From Candidatus Bathyarchaeota archaeon (GTDB lineage: Archaea; Thermoproteota; Bathyarchaeia; Bathyarchaeales; Bathycorpusculaceae): a DNA stretch of 64,000 nt. This document shows, piece after piece, positions 17,099 through 26,504 of this stretch (its first letter is position 1; every line of letters starts with the position of its first letter). The position numbers and the translations under genes are program-made. The DNA is taken from NCBI GenBank assembly GCA_026014485.1, contig JAOZIE010000023.1, positions 427,064-491,063 on the forward strand. The letters run 5' to 3'. The notes beneath the pieces are model-generated. The model was not told where the DNA came from. It saw only the letters and a program-made list of their open reading frames with translations, and ran no database searches.

Positions 17099-18160
17099 TC
17101 AGGGTACCCTGATGATGTTGTATCCTGATGCCTTCCGAAGTCTGTTCATGACTGCTAAGCCTAAGCCTTCGGTGGGTACGCCTTCGGCTAGGATGAAATC
17201 TATGTTTTCCTCGTCGAATTCCCGCAGTAGCCTAAACAGGTTTGGCGCCATGGTGTCAACGTTGCGGCGGCTTCCCAGAGACTTCACCACGTCCGCCTCG
17301 TACGCCCACGCTGTCTCGTCTGTTGCCAGAACCCCGACCCGCTTATCCGCCATCCAGCAGGCGCTGATAAGCTCCTTTATCTTGCCCATAACCGCAGTAA
17401 CCATACCCTCCACAAGAATAAGCTGGGCTTTTGGCGCGTAATGCCTGTACTTCATGCCTGGAGACCGCGCCTTCTCTGAATTGAGCTCCTTCTGCGTTGT
17501 GATGAAGGGGTGCAGCTGAACGTCTCCGATGGCTTTCTGGAGGGCTTCAACTGATGTTCCCCCGGGACGCAGAACCATCGGAGGCTCCACTGTGACATCC
17601 AGAACCGTTGACTCCACGCCTATGCATGTGGGTCCCCCGTCTAAGATGGCGTCTATGTGACCGTTCAAGTCGTCAAAGACATGCTGTGCCGTAGTGGGGC
17701 TGGGTTTGCCTGCTAAGTTTGCGCTGGGCGCCGCCACAGGACATCCGCACGCCTGAATCAGCGCCAACGCGACTTTGTGGCGGGGCATTCGTACGGCAAC
17801 TGTGCCTAAACCCGCCGTGGTCACCTCAGGCACGTTGGCGCTCCGCTTGAAAACCAGCGTTAAAGGACCTGGCCAAAACTGTTTCATCAGCAACTGTGCC
17901 TTCGAAGAAACCTCTTCTGCCAGCTTGTAAACGCCCGCGGCGTCTGAAACGTGGACTATCGGCGGGTTATCCAAAGGGCGTTTCTTGGCGGCAAACATCG
18001 CCAAAACGGCGTCGGCGTTGAGGGCGTCGGCGCCTAACCCGTAAACCGTCTCCGTTGGGAAAGCCACCAGCCCACCCGCCTTGATGATGGCTGCAGCTGC
18101 TTCTATCCTGTCGCTTTCTGGGTTGTCTGGGTTAACTTTGTAGACTTCAGTTTGCTTCAT
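17099..18160 (-). CDS. sua5: L-threonylcarbamoyladenylate synthase (Sua5, two-domain)
   Basis: Catalyses the first step of t6A37 tRNA modification, forming threonylcarbamoyl-AMP from threonine, bicarbonate and ATP. The YrdC-like domain (about 10-205) has FPTETVYGLGADA, KKRPLDNPPIVHV, WPGPLTLVF, VRMPRH and APSANLAGKPSPT. The hinge PGMKYRHYAPKA (about 235) begins the C-terminal Sua5 Rossmann-like domain. At 353 residues it is the full Sua5 form rather than the short TsaC form. It sits between the chaperonin and a GNAT gene, each with separate promoters as far as can be seen. Confidence 0.92.
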   Translation of the reverse strand: MKQTEVYKVNPDNPESDRIEAAAAIIKAGGLVAFPTETVYGLGADALNADAVLAMFAAKKRPLDNPPIVHVSDAAGVYKLAEEVSSKAQLLMKQFWPGPLTLVFKRSANVPEVTTAGLGTVAVRMPRHKVALALIQACGCPVAAPSANLAGKPSPTTAQHVFDDLNGHIDAILDGGPTCIGVESTVLDVTVEPPMVLRPGGTSVEALQKAIGDVQLHPFITTQKELNSEKARSPGMKYRHYAPKAQLILVEGMVTAVMGKIKELISACWMADKRVGVLATDETAWAYEADVVKSLGSRRNVDTMAPNLFRLLREFDEENIDFILAEGVPTEGLGLAVMNRLRKASGYNIIRVP

Positions 18161-18426
18161 GTCTTCACGCCTAAGGGTAAGTGCACTTGGATATTCTTAA
18201 AGCGTGAGGCCCAACGTATACTGTCAATTGAAGCTGTTTTTTGGCTGCGGAATTTGCCAATAGCGACCTCCCCCTATAGATTTTTTTGAGACAATATTAG
18301 CCGCCAAATAGGTCTGTGGTTCCTCCCTTCGGATCTCTCTTATTCTCGGTTTCCGCAGTGGTTAGCTGTAGGCTCCAAAAATGTTGTTGGTTGCTGGCAG
18401 CGAACTCCGCAGAGCTTGTTTTGGGG

Positions 18427-18963
18427 CTAACTCTGTGTGTTGTGTGTGGTTTGTTTTTCCAGTTTTAGAACAACCGAAGTTTCGGCTTGCCTTTGGGGTA
18501 TGGTCCAGTACTGGCGTAGTAGGCTTTGGCTTTCGTTTGGCATGAGTTTGAAGCCGTGTTTCTCGTAGAACCGTAGTGCCCACCAAGCAGTCGTCCACGT
18601 TCCCACCAGAATCTCCCGTTGTGTCCCTGCTAAGGTAAGGAGGTAGCGGAGCAGTTTTTCGCCGATGCCCTTCCGCTGGTGACCTGCAAGGACGTAGGCG
18701 TGCCTAATCAGAATAACATCTTTGACGTACTGAATTCCCATGACGCCCAGCAACATGCCCCCTTCGAAGTAACCGTAGAACTCCACGCCTGACTCGATTT
18801 CCTCGGCAAGTTCCTTTTCGGGCATGTAGGGCTCTTTCCAGCAGTCCTGTGGAATAACACCCTTGTAGACTTGAGCAGCATTGTTAACTACGTCTAAGAT
18901 GGCGCTGAATTCGCGGGATGAAAGTTTCCTAATCAGTTCTGCTTCCCCGTAGGCTATTTTCAG
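18427..18963 (-). CDS. GNAT acetyltransferase, apparently started at a non-standard codon
   Basis: The GNAT signature is HAYVLAGHQRKGIGEKLLRYLL (acetyl-CoA binding R/Q-x-x-G-x-G/A), followed by FYEKHGFKL. The first ATG (18825) would remove about 45 residues that clearly belong to the fold: ELIRKLSSREFSAILDVVNN and VIPQDCWKEPYMP are typical of its N-terminus. In frame upstream there is no ATG, GTG or TTG before the TAG that ends the preceding gene (18970-18972). The first candidate is CTG at 18963 (MKIAYGEAEL). The two reading frames are identical across that TAG, so coupled re-initiation or read-through are possible. It ends in TAG. Substrate unknown. Confidence 0.7.
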   Translation of the reverse strand: MKIAYGEAELIRKLSSREFSAILDVVNNAAQVYKGVIPQDCWKEPYMPEKELAEEIESGVEFYGYFEGGMLLGVMGIQYVKDVILIRHAYVLAGHQRKGIGEKLLRYLLTLAGTQREILVGTWTTAWWALRFYEKHGFKLMPNESQSLLRQYWTIPQRQAETSVVLKLEKQTTHNTQS

Positions 18964-18969
18964 TGGATG

Positions 18970-19350
18970 CTAGATTTTTTCGGTGTTTTTCTCTTTTTCT
19001 CCGCCTAAGACCTTCTCAATTAACCGTTTAAAGAACGCCTGCGCCTGCATCTCCGTGAACTTGTCCAGGTAGACCGAGACCATGGCAATTTTTCCTTTTT
19101 TGGCAGCAACATACTCGCTGAACATACGGGCAGAAATCTCATTTTTGTTACCCACCAGCACCGAAGACGACGCGGCTAAACCACGCGGGTCGTTAGTTTT
19201 GGGGACGGCGATTGCCATGGTGCCGAGTTTGTCTTCGTTTTCGCTGAGCAGGATAAGGCAGCTGTTTTTTGCCTCTACATATACGGCTAGAAAGCGGGTT
19301 TCATGCTCGGTGATTTCCTCTTTGACTACGTTAGCGCGGTCCATCTTCAT
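18970..19350 (-). CDS. Proteasome-assembly-chaperone-4-like small protein
   Basis: This 126-residue protein has alternating beta strands and a core CLILLSENEDKLGTMAIAVP, then SSVLVGNKNEISARMFSEYV and GKIAMVSVYL. These resemble archaeal PAC4/Pba4-like proteins, which share the proteasome assembly chaperone fold. The call is by resemblance only. A charged tail ends KEKNTEKI. Its TAG stop is followed in the same frame by the GNAT gene with 6 bp between TAG and the proposed CTG start, so the two are in one transcript. Confidence 0.5.
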   Translation of the reverse strand: MKMDRANVVKEEITEHETRFLAVYVEAKNSCLILLSENEDKLGTMAIAVPKTNDPRGLAASSSVLVGNKNEISARMFSEYVAAKKGKIAMVSVYLDKFTEMQAQAFFKRLIEKVLGGEKEKNTEKI

Positions 19351-19626
19351 CGCTTCCCGACGTTGGCGTTGCTCGTTTATGGTTGAGGGTGCCTAAAAAA
19401 ACTTTACAATAACAACTTTGCTCCGTAGAAAAACAAGTTAAAGCATGTTAATCGCTGAATTCTATAGCGGCAAAAAGAATCCTCCCAAAATCGTTAATTT
19501 CATTGAATAACACCCGCGTTTTCGATACGCTTTCAGAGAAGCAAACGGCGGTCACTGAACACTAATTCAGAATTCTTTTAAGCAACAGACGTTAAAAGGC
19601 AAACTTAACGTGGATTGGAATCTAAG

Positions 19627-21510
19627 ATGGAGAAAACAGAAATAACAAAAAAGGTTTTTCTCGCAGGCATACTTATCGCAATTCTCGCAGCAAGCGCTAT
19701 CTCAGCGGGACTATCAACACAACTTTCCCTTGGTCCCCAAGGACTAACTGGGGCTACGGGTGCTACTGGATCTCAAGGTGCAACGGGACCCGCAGGGCAA
19801 ACAGGAGCCACAGGTGCAACTGGAGCAACTGGACCTCAAGGACCTAAAGGGGATACCGGAGACACTGGACTAACTGGGGCTACGGGTGCTACTGGATCTC
19901 AAGGAGCAACGGGCGCCACAGGCGCGACTGGTGCAACGGGAGCGACAGGGGCAACTGGAGCAACTGGGGCTACGGGTGCTACTGGACCGCAGGGCATACA
20001 AGGTGTTCCCGGACCGCAAGGACCCTACACGCCTGACTATGACAGCGGATGGATTGACATAAGCGACCTGACAGGCGAATTCTACACCCTCACTCATGAC
20101 TTGAATGACACCGCTAACTTACTCATCGACATCACAGGAAAGGAAACCGCGGACGGTGCACCGCACGCCACATACCTTGGTTTATCAAAGTTTAGCAGTG
20201 CAGGCTTCGAAAAAACCTATGGTCCTCTTGACAGCATAACTCCCGGCAGAGCCATTATCCAAACTGCAGACGACGGCTACGCAATCACTGGCAGAACATA
20301 CTCAATAAGTAACAGTTCACATGTCGGGAACTCCAGCCTCTATTTGGCGAAAACAGACACATACGGCAACCTGCTGTGGAGCAGAACCTTTAGTAGTGAC
20401 CAAAACTGCAGCGGCTTTGCTTTAGTTCAGACCAGCGACGGCGGATTCATGGTGGCAGGTCACACAAACGGCTTCCCCGATGGCACCCGCTCAGACATGT
20501 ACATACTTAGAACCGATGCGGACGGCAACTTGCTGTGGAACAAGACTTTTGTCAGCACAAAGAACATCAATACTATGTCAATTGTTCAGACCAGCGACGG
20601 CAACTTCGCCATACTAGCCAGTGCTTCGAACGAAACGACATTCCTCGACGAGAACATCTACCTTGTTAAGGTGGACGGCGACGGCAACATGCTCTGGAAC
20701 AAAACATACGGCGGAGCAGATGACGATTACGGAAACTATGCTGTTCAGACCAGCGACGGCGGCTTTGCGATTGCAGCAACAACCTATTCAATCGATGGCA
20801 ACGCAATTGCAATGCTCATAAAAACAGACCCTGAAGGTAACATGCTGTGGAACCAAACATATCTGGGAGAACTCGGCGACGGCGTCGAAGTCTTCACAGG
20901 CACATATGCACATGTTGTTGCGCAGACCCGTGATGGCGGCTACATAATCGGTGCCGTTTCAACGCAGATTCTTTTGCCCGACCTACAATATTACGGTCTA
21001 GCCTACATAATCAAAACCGACGCAGACGGCGTGGCACAGTGGAATCAAACATACCTCGGCGACAGGTCACATGGCTACAACGTGAACAGCATACTGCAAA
21101 CACCGGACGGAAGCTACCTGTTCGGCGGCACCGTAGAATCAGCCATCAGAATCTACGAAAACGAAACCTACACTGACGCCTACAACGGAAACATGTTCTT
21201 GGCAAAAGTTGACGCTGACGGAACCCTGCTATGGAACCAAACACTCGGCGACGGAACATACCTAGACGAGGGCGTTGAGTACCCAACATACTACGAAGGA
21301 AACACCATAATTCAGACCAGCGACGGCGGCTACGCAATAGTCGGCACTGCACTCACAAACTCTGCCAAGATAATGGTCTTTAAGACGACAGTAAACGGCG
21401 AAGTAGGCTTAGCATGGACAAACCTTACGTCAAACACCATAACAGTGTACCGCGGCGACAGCGACCCCTACTGGAACTACGTCCGCGTCCGAATATGGCT
21501 AATAAAATAG
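19627..21510 (+). CDS. Collagen-like surface protein carrying a seven-repeat beta-propeller
   Basis: An N-terminal membrane/signal segment ([18 protein letters not shown], 9-26) is followed by about 31 uninterrupted Gly-X-Y triplets (about 36-130, mostly GAT, GPQ, GSQ), enough for a collagen-type triple helix. Then comes [20 protein letters not shown] (136-155). A run of seven repeats with QTSDGGFAI and GNLLWNKT(Y/F) signatures (about 200-590) is likely a seven-bladed propeller. The C-terminus, [17 protein letters not shown] then [12 protein letters not shown], completes the type of domain that often caps bacterial collagen-like proteins. So the propeller seems inserted inside that cap domain. 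A TTG at 19615 is an alternative start. No C-terminal anchor, so the N-terminal helix may be the anchor. Confidence 0.8.
   Translation: MEKTEITKKVFLAGILIAILAASAISAGLSTQLSLGPQGLTGATGATGSQGATGPAGQTGATGATGATGPQGPKGDTGDTGLTGATGATGSQGATGATGATGATGATGATGATGATGATGPQGIQGVPGPQGPYTPDYDSGWIDISDLTGEFYTLTHDLNDTANLLIDITGKETADGAPHATYLGLSKFSSAGFEKTYGPLDSITPGRAIIQTADDGYAITGRTYSISNSSHVGNSSLYLAKTDTYGNLLWSRTFSSDQNCSGFALVQTSDGGFMVAGHTNGFPDGTRSDMYILRTDADGNLLWNKTFVSTKNINTMSIVQTSDGNFAILASASNETTFLDENIYLVKVDGDGNMLWNKTYGGADDDYGNYAVQTSDGGFAIAATTYSIDGNAIAMLIKTDPEGNMLWNQTYLGELGDGVEVFTGTYAHVVAQTRDGGYIIGAVSTQILLPDLQYYGLAYIIKTDADGVAQWNQTYLGDRSHGYNVNSILQTPDGSYLFGGTVESAIRIYENETYTDAYNGNMFLAKVDADGTLLWNQTLGDGTYLDEGVEYPTYYEGNTIIQTSDGGYAIVGTALTNSAKIMVFKTTVNGEVGLAWTNLTSNTITVYRGDSDPYWNYVRVRIWLIK
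19732..20016 (+). repeat. Gly-X-Y coding tandem repeat
   Basis: DNA encoding the collagen-like region is internally repetitive. A segment starting CTAACTGGGGCTACGGG occurs at 19744 and again at 19870 (126 bp apart), nearly identical over about 40 bp, with a further partial copy near 19962. This favours expansion and contraction by recombination. Confidence 0.8.
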
Positions 21511-21706
21511 CCCTCTTTTTCCATTTTTTATTCTCTTTTAAACGCAGCGTACCTCATCTTTTCACATGCAGTAGCCGGTTAGCTGACTCTTTCTTCAACA
21601 GTCTCTCTTTTTTGTGTACGCAGACTTCTTTGGGTTTTTGTCCAGATGCTATTTATAGCCTGAGGGGTTCACTATCTAACTCGTTTTCACAGGGGTAAGC
21701 GGCAAC

Positions 21707-22375
21707 GTGACTAAAGAAAGAGCGGCAACAGTCCTGCAGATACTCAAGCAAACCCTAGCTTTGCCCAGTTGGACGAAGTCGCGGCGTGAACCCTTTGAAA
21801 CGCTTGTGGTTACTATAATTTCGCAGAACACAGCGGACCGCAACACCGCCAGAGCCTTCGAAACCCTGTCGAAGAGCTTCGAAATCAGCCCCGAAGCCCT
21901 CGCGAAAGCCCCTCTGAATCAAATTGAAGGCGCCATCAAAACTGCGGGTTTGTACAAGAGCAAAGCAGCCGCAATTCAACACGCCTCAAGAATAGTACTC
22001 GAAAAGTACGAAGGCACCCTGCAGCCCCTCTTGGATTTACCGCTGGAGCAGGCAAGAGAGGCGCTCATGCAGTTTCCGGGGGTGGGTCCGAAAACCGCGG
22101 ATGTGGTTTTGCTGTTCAGCGCAAGGCAGTCAACTGTTCCTGTGGATACGCATGTGAACCGCGTGGCTAAACGCCTCGGGTTTGCGCCTCCAAACGGAGA
22201 CTACGAAGCGGTTCGTTGCAGTTTGCAGGCTCTTTTTGACGCTGCGGATTATTTGGCGGTGCATCTGCTGTTTATTACGCACGGAAGAAAAACCTGCAAG
22301 GCACCCAGACCCCTATGCGGGCAGTGCCCAGTTAACGCGTTTTGTCCTTCAAACGGGAAGTGGAGTAGCCCATGA
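21707..22375 (+). CDS. nth: Endonuclease III (DNA glycosylase/AP lyase)
   Basis: Removes oxidised pyrimidines and cleaves at the abasic site. MQFPGVGPKTADVVL (121-135) is the helix-hairpin-helix with the catalytic lysine (K129), and VPVDTHVNR (145-153) holds the catalytic aspartate (D148). The 4Fe-4S ligands follow as C197-X6-C204-X2-C207-X5-C213. At 222 residues it is complete. The start is a GTG. Its TGA overlaps the ATG of the XPD-like helicase (ATGA), so the two are translationally coupled, a pairing that points to a shared DNA repair role. Confidence 0.94.
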   Translation: MTKERAATVLQILKQTLALPSWTKSRREPFETLVVTIISQNTADRNTARAFETLSKSFEISPEALAKAPLNQIEGAIKTAGLYKSKAAAIQHASRIVLEKYEGTLQPLLDLPLEQAREALMQFPGVGPKTADVVLLFSARQSTVPVDTHVNRVAKRLGFAPPNGDYEAVRCSLQALFDAADYLAVHLLFITHGRKTCKAPRPLCGQCPVNAFCPSNGKWSSP

Positions 22376-24303
22376 CGACAACTGCTCTGCCCAAAGAAGT
22401 AGCCGACTACTTCCCCTACGCGTCTGTTCGACCCTACCAAGACCAGTACATAAGCACCATTTACTCGGCGGTGAAGGAGCGGCGCAGCGTCCTCATCGAA
22501 GGCAGCAACGGACTGGGAAAAACCATCTCTGCGCTCTCTGCGGTTTTGCCCGTGGCGATGGAGAAGAACTTGAAGGTGCTGTATGTGGCGCGAACGCATC
22601 GGCAGCACGAACGCGTCATTGAAGAGTTGAAGGCGGTGAGTAAAAGGCGTCCTGTAGCGGGGGTTTCGCTGCGGGGACGCAACGAGATGTGCCTTTACCG
22701 CTTTGATTCCAGTCAGCACTACGACGCAAAGTCGCTTATGGAGGTCTGCGAGCTCATGAAGTCGAAAGGCACCTGCCCCTACTACAAAAGCGCAGACAAG
22801 CAGACCTACGATTACCTCAAGCTGCAGCAGATGATATCAACCAAAAGCTACAAAGCCTCTGAAATCATGCGCGTCTGCAAGAAAAAGAACCTATGCCCCT
22901 ACGAACTGGTCAAATCCGCCCTCTCCGACGTCAACGTCGTCGCCCTCAGTTACCTGTACGTTTTTGACCCTGACATCCGAGCGGCATTCCTCAAAAACCT
23001 CGACACCCAAATGCAGAAAATCATTCTCATCGTGGACGAAGCCCATAACCTGCCTGAAACCGCCGTAGATGTTTCCAGCAGCAGCATGTCCCTTTTTGCT
23101 ATCCATCAGGCGGAGTTGGAGGCAACCCGTTACGGCTACGAAGACGCCGAAGCCTTTGCCCATTTGCTCTACAGCGAAACCGAGAAAAAAGCTGCTTCTA
23201 TCCGAAAGGAAGAGCTGATTTCCCCGCTGTTTCTGGATGAAGTCCGAGAAAAAGCTGGGGTGTTGGCGCCGAGAAGTTTCTATCAGCATCTGGGCGAAAT
23301 CGGAGCCGCCGTGAAAAAGACGTTGCTGTCAGAGGGTAAGCATCCGCGTAGCTACATTAACGCGTTGAGCGAGTTTCTGATGCGGTGGACGGAGACCGCG
23401 GAGGATGAGGCGTACATTCACGTAATCAGCAAGTACTTCACGCGGGAGAATACGCCGACTGCCAAGCTGGCGGTTGTTGCGTTGGACCCCTCCAAGGTGA
23501 CCATGCCCGTTTTCTCTTCTACCTACGCTAACGTTGTGATGTCGGGTACGTTGCAGCCGCTGGATGCATACTCGAAGATAACCAAAATGCCCCACGACAC
23601 CATAGAGCACATCGCCTGCTCCCCGTTTCCCCGTGAACACATACTTTCAGTGGTCTGCTGCGGCGTAACCACCGCCATGGAGAGCCGAACCTCCGCGATG
23701 TACCAAACCTTCATTCGGCGCATACAGGAAGTCGTCAGCAACACCCCCGTAAACACAGGCATATTCACCGCTTCCTACGAGGTAACCCGAAGTCTCATGG
23801 CGGAAGGCTTACAGGACGCATTGGAGAAACCGCTGTTTTTTGAGCGGCGAGGCATGACCAGCAAAGCCAACGAGAAACTTGTCTCAGAATTCAAGGAGCA
23901 CGCGTTGACGGGCGGCGCAGTGTTTTTGGGCGTGCAGGGCGGAAGAACCTCAGAGGGCGTGGATTTCCCCGGCAACCAAATGAACAGCGTCATAATAATC
24001 GGCGTGCCCTATGCGGAGCCGACGCCGCGGGTGAAAGCCCAAATCTCGTACTACGAGAAGCAGTTTCCTTTGCATGGGCGTGAATATGGTTACTTGCTTC
24101 CCGCCATGAAGAAGGCGTCTCAGTGTGCAGGTCGCCCCGTGAGAACCCTTGAAGACAAAGGCGCCATCATCTTCTTAGACCACCGTTTCGCCAGTCACTA
24201 CTGCAAAAGCTTCTTGCCTTCATGGGTGCTACGGGACCTCAAAGTCTTACCTGCAAAAGATGGTCCGTTAACGCAGGAACTTCAGCGTTTCTTCAGTCAA
24301 TGA
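22372..24303 (+). CDS. XPD/DinG-family superfamily 2 DNA helicase with Fe-S domain
   Basis: The 643-residue protein has Walker A EGSNGLGKT (43-51), DEAH (222-225) and late helicase motifs including QGGRTSEGVDF and QCAGRPVRT (motifs V and VI). Four cysteines between motifs I and II (C107, C126, C135, and C169 or C175) match the Fe-S domain of XPD-type 5'-3' helicases. Such enzymes open DNA for repair. It is coupled to nth by a 4-bp overlap and converges with the Clp1-like gene with an 11-bp overlap of the 3' ends. XPD is preferred over DinG because of archaeal length and the Fe-S layout. Confidence 0.88.
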   Translation: MTTTALPKEVADYFPYASVRPYQDQYISTIYSAVKERRSVLIEGSNGLGKTISALSAVLPVAMEKNLKVLYVARTHRQHERVIEELKAVSKRRPVAGVSLRGRNEMCLYRFDSSQHYDAKSLMEVCELMKSKGTCPYYKSADKQTYDYLKLQQMISTKSYKASEIMRVCKKKNLCPYELVKSALSDVNVVALSYLYVFDPDIRAAFLKNLDTQMQKIILIVDEAHNLPETAVDVSSSSMSLFAIHQAELEATRYGYEDAEAFAHLLYSETEKKAASIRKEELISPLFLDEVREKAGVLAPRSFYQHLGEIGAAVKKTLLSEGKHPRSYINALSEFLMRWTETAEDEAYIHVISKYFTRENTPTAKLAVVALDPSKVTMPVFSSTYANVVMSGTLQPLDAYSKITKMPHDTIEHIACSPFPREHILSVVCCGVTTAMESRTSAMYQTFIRRIQEVVSNTPVNTGIFTASYEVTRSLMAEGLQDALEKPLFFERRGMTSKANEKLVSEFKEHALTGGAVFLGVQGGRTSEGVDFPGNQMNSVIIIGVPYAEPTPRVKAQISYYEKQFPLHGREYGYLLPAMKKASQCAGRPVRTLEDKGAIIFLDHRFASHYCKSFLPSWVLRDLKVLPAKDGPLTQELQRFFSQ

Positions 24304-25441
24304 CTTCTTCACGGATGATTCTCTGCGGGAGTTCGCGCAGGTTTCCGTCCAGCCTGACCTTGCCAAAAGAAACCACGGCGGGTTTTTTTTGCACTGACGT
24401 GAAGACTTTGAGGGCTCTCCGCTCGTAGTTTACGCTTCGGATGACTCCTATTCCCAGAAACTCTCTGCCTTCACCGTAGAGTCCAACCAGCAGGTCCTCA
24501 GCTTGCCGCTGCCGAATAAGTTCGCCGCTTTCTTCGCCTTCCACCGTTAAGTGACTTAAAGTGTAAACTTTGACTCTGGCGCCCTCAAAGTACTTGGCGT
24601 AACCTAGTTCACGCAGTTTACGGCGTTTCTCTGGGTCCCGCTCCTTAACCGCAACGGCGTATTCGACTCGTTCCTGCCGAAAACCCGCCAACGCATCACC
24701 CAGCGCCGCGCAAAAAGAAGGCATCTCTCCGCTTTCCATACAGAAAACCTCGTCGGCGTCAACTGCCTCTGCTAGGTGCGCCTTGAACTCTACCGCCTCC
24801 GCGGTGTCTGTCCAGCCGTCCGTGTTTACGATGAGGAAGTCTGCTTGTTGGTCGGCAAAAATTTCTGTCTTCAGATGTTTTGTGCCCTTGATGGTTCTGT
24901 CAACGGCGCTTCTGGGCGAGTTTGCACCCACAAAAGCAGAGTTTGCAGGCTTAAGCCTAAACAAATCCGTCACTGGCTTAGCTGCGTAAGCGTAGGCGAC
25001 GGTGCAGGGTGCTCCAATGTCGGATTGCCCAAGGTCTTCATCTAAAACCGCCACCGTGTATTTCTGGGCAGTTAGTTTGTTGGCAAGGTATGTGCAGAAG
25101 CTGGTTTTTCCCGTGCCTGACCTCCCAACCACTAAGGCAACCGCAGGTTTCTTGTGGATTTCCCGCAGGTTTTCGTATGCAGAAACCCATGACTGGGGAA
25201 TGGTGTTGCCTTCAACTTCCTCTACGCCTGCCCCCACGCCAAGCGAGAGCACAAACTCCGCTTTTTCTTGAACTGCAAAGGGTAGACGTTTTCCTTCACG
25301 GATAACAATTCTTGCGGCGTTTTTGATTTGCGTTGAAGCTTTGAACTGCGCACCGAAAACCTCCGCTTTTCCTGATGCAAGCGCCACGGAGGCTGGGCCA
25401 TCCACTAGAAGAGTTCTGTCTTTCTCAACTGTAACGTTCAA
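24293..25441 (-). CDS. Clp1/Grc3-like polynucleotide 5'-hydroxyl kinase
   Basis: ATP-dependent phosphorylation of RNA or DNA 5' ends is the known activity of the archaeal family. After an N-terminal beta domain (1-95), VVGRSGTGKTSF (104-115) is the P-loop, VLDEDLGQSDIGAPCTVAYA is the Clp1-specific Walker A' region (D-x-G-Q), and LIVNTDGWTD is the Walker B-type strand. A C-terminal domain follows. At 382 residues it fits archaeal Clp1. Its 5' end overlaps the RuvC-fold gene upstream by 17 bp, so both are translated from one message. Confidence 0.85.
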   Translation of the reverse strand: MNVTVEKDRTLLVDGPASVALASGKAEVFGAQFKASTQIKNAARIVIREGKRLPFAVQEKAEFVLSLGVGAGVEEVEGNTIPQSWVSAYENLREIHKKPAVALVVGRSGTGKTSFCTYLANKLTAQKYTVAVLDEDLGQSDIGAPCTVAYAYAAKPVTDLFRLKPANSAFVGANSPRSAVDRTIKGTKHLKTEIFADQQADFLIVNTDGWTDTAEAVEFKAHLAEAVDADEVFCMESGEMPSFCAALGDALAGFRQERVEYAVAVKERDPEKRRKLRELGYAKYFEGARVKVYTLSHLTVEGEESGELIRQRQAEDLLVGLYGEGREFLGIGVIRSVNYERRALKVFTSVQKKPAVVSFGKVRLDGNLRELPQRIIREEVID

Positions 25442-26075
25442 TGATGGTTTTCCTCCGCGAATAAACGTATCCTGCTCTTTCAGCTATGCGTATGGCTGAA
25501 ATAATATGCCTGAGTCCCCGAACATGTCTCACTCCGCGGGCTCGTCCGTTTGTTCCTGCTTCTCCAACAATTTCCAACGTGACCTCAGGCGGCAACGCTT
25601 CATCCAACGCCTCCAAAAGCGCCCTATACACTGGTACGCCACTTCCGACTTTCACAGTTACGCTGCTTTTTTCGGCGTCAACGGTTTTTAAGATGTTTTG
25701 GATGCTGTTTAAGGTTTCTTTTACGCTAAAGCAGTTCTCGTTTTCTATCACGGCGCCATCAGCTAACATGGCTAAACCTGTGACTTCGCCTGGGTCTACG
25801 CCCACGACGACGGTTTCGTAGACTTCTTTTCCCTGAAGAACCTTCACTACCTCGCTGCCTAAAACATCAATCTCCGAAGAGAGGTCGTAAACGAGAATTT
25901 TATGGTGCTCTACCCGAGGCTTCTCTTCCTCAGTGGTTACTACAACCCTGATTTGCGCAGGTACAGCCTCTTCTGGAAGAAGGCTTAAAAATGGGATGCC
26001 GCGGCGGTGGAGCTCAGTTACTATCAAAAAGTAGGCTTTTCCGTTGACTGTGCTCACAGCAACTCTTGCTTTCAT
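25425..26075 (-). CDS. Conserved archaeal protein with RNase H/RuvC-like fold
   Basis: The 216-residue protein contains VVVGVDPGEVTGLAML (89-104), the first strand and catalytic aspartate (D94) typical of the RuvC/RNase H fold. Acidic positions later in the chain (EAL, DEAL, EIVGEAGTNGR) could complete an active site. The C-terminal part is basic (RRKTIIERYS). Overlap with the Clp1-like kinase gene suggests a nucleic acid end-processing unit. Nuclease activity is inference and I cannot name a characterised family. Confidence 0.6.
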   Translation of the reverse strand: MKARVAVSTVNGKAYFLIVTELHRRGIPFLSLLPEEAVPAQIRVVVTTEEEKPRVEHHKILVYDLSSEIDVLGSEVVKVLQGKEVYETVVVGVDPGEVTGLAMLADGAVIENENCFSVKETLNSIQNILKTVDAEKSSVTVKVGSGVPVYRALLEALDEALPPEVTLEIVGEAGTNGRARGVRHVRGLRHIISAIRIAERAGYVYSRRKTIIERYS

Positions 26076-26154
26076 GCTGAGTAACGTGTAGCTGAATTTG
26101 CCCTTAAAGGTTCGGCAGCGTAAACCTGAAAAATGGTGGAGACTTTTGCCCCTC

Positions 26155-26283
26155 TTACAGGTTCACTATATTCTGTAGGGCAAGGGTCAGAAAATAAGCG
26201 GTGAGTCCTGAGCATACAAAAAATACGCCTACCCCAATCGGGGAATCCCAACCTAACAGTTTCTTAACCATTTCTAAATCCAT
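26155..26283 (-). CDS. 42-residue single-pass membrane protein with strong ribosome binding site
   Basis: A full GGAGGTG lies 4 nt before the ATG at 26283, the best Shine-Dalgarno in this part of the window. The protein starts MDLEMVKKLLGWDSPIGVG and then has one membrane helix (FFVCSGLTAYFLTLALQ, about 21-37), ending before a TAA. A TATA-like CCCTATACA lies near 26311-26320 on the same strand. It lies in a 429-bp gap with no other gene on either strand. Family unknown. An amphipathic N-terminus plus one helix fits a regulatory or accessory micro-protein of a membrane complex. Confidence 0.7.
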   Translation of the reverse strand: MDLEMVKKLLGWDSPIGVGVFFVCSGLTAYFLTLALQNIVNL

Positions 26284-26504
26284 CTTTTCACCTCCAAATC
26301 CACTGTTGTATAGGGTATGTGCCAAGGTCGTTTGCTGTGTGTATCGTGAATAGCCTTGTTTTGTTGCGGTGAATTTTTTCTTTACTCATCCGCTGCGTAC
26401 CGCAAAATTCTTATAAGTATTTCAAATTAGCCATTTATTGCTTATTAATTGTGGGTTGCGCTAAAGGAAACAGAGCAGACCTTTTGGAAAACTGAGGGAA
26501 AAGT

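Noticed and set aside
14179..18972. Genome-wide reading of TAG as a sense codon (pyrrolysine), suggested by the two in-frame TAG junctions
   Set aside because: Many well-supported genes here end in TAG with the next gene starting at once (for example at 11338-11340 and 28086-28088), and no pyl gene is visible. Local recoding cannot be excluded, but a general one is unlikely.
19732..20016. Repetitive DNA that could look like a CRISPR array
   Set aside because: The period is a multiple of three and encodes Gly-X-Y; no unique spacers between repeats.
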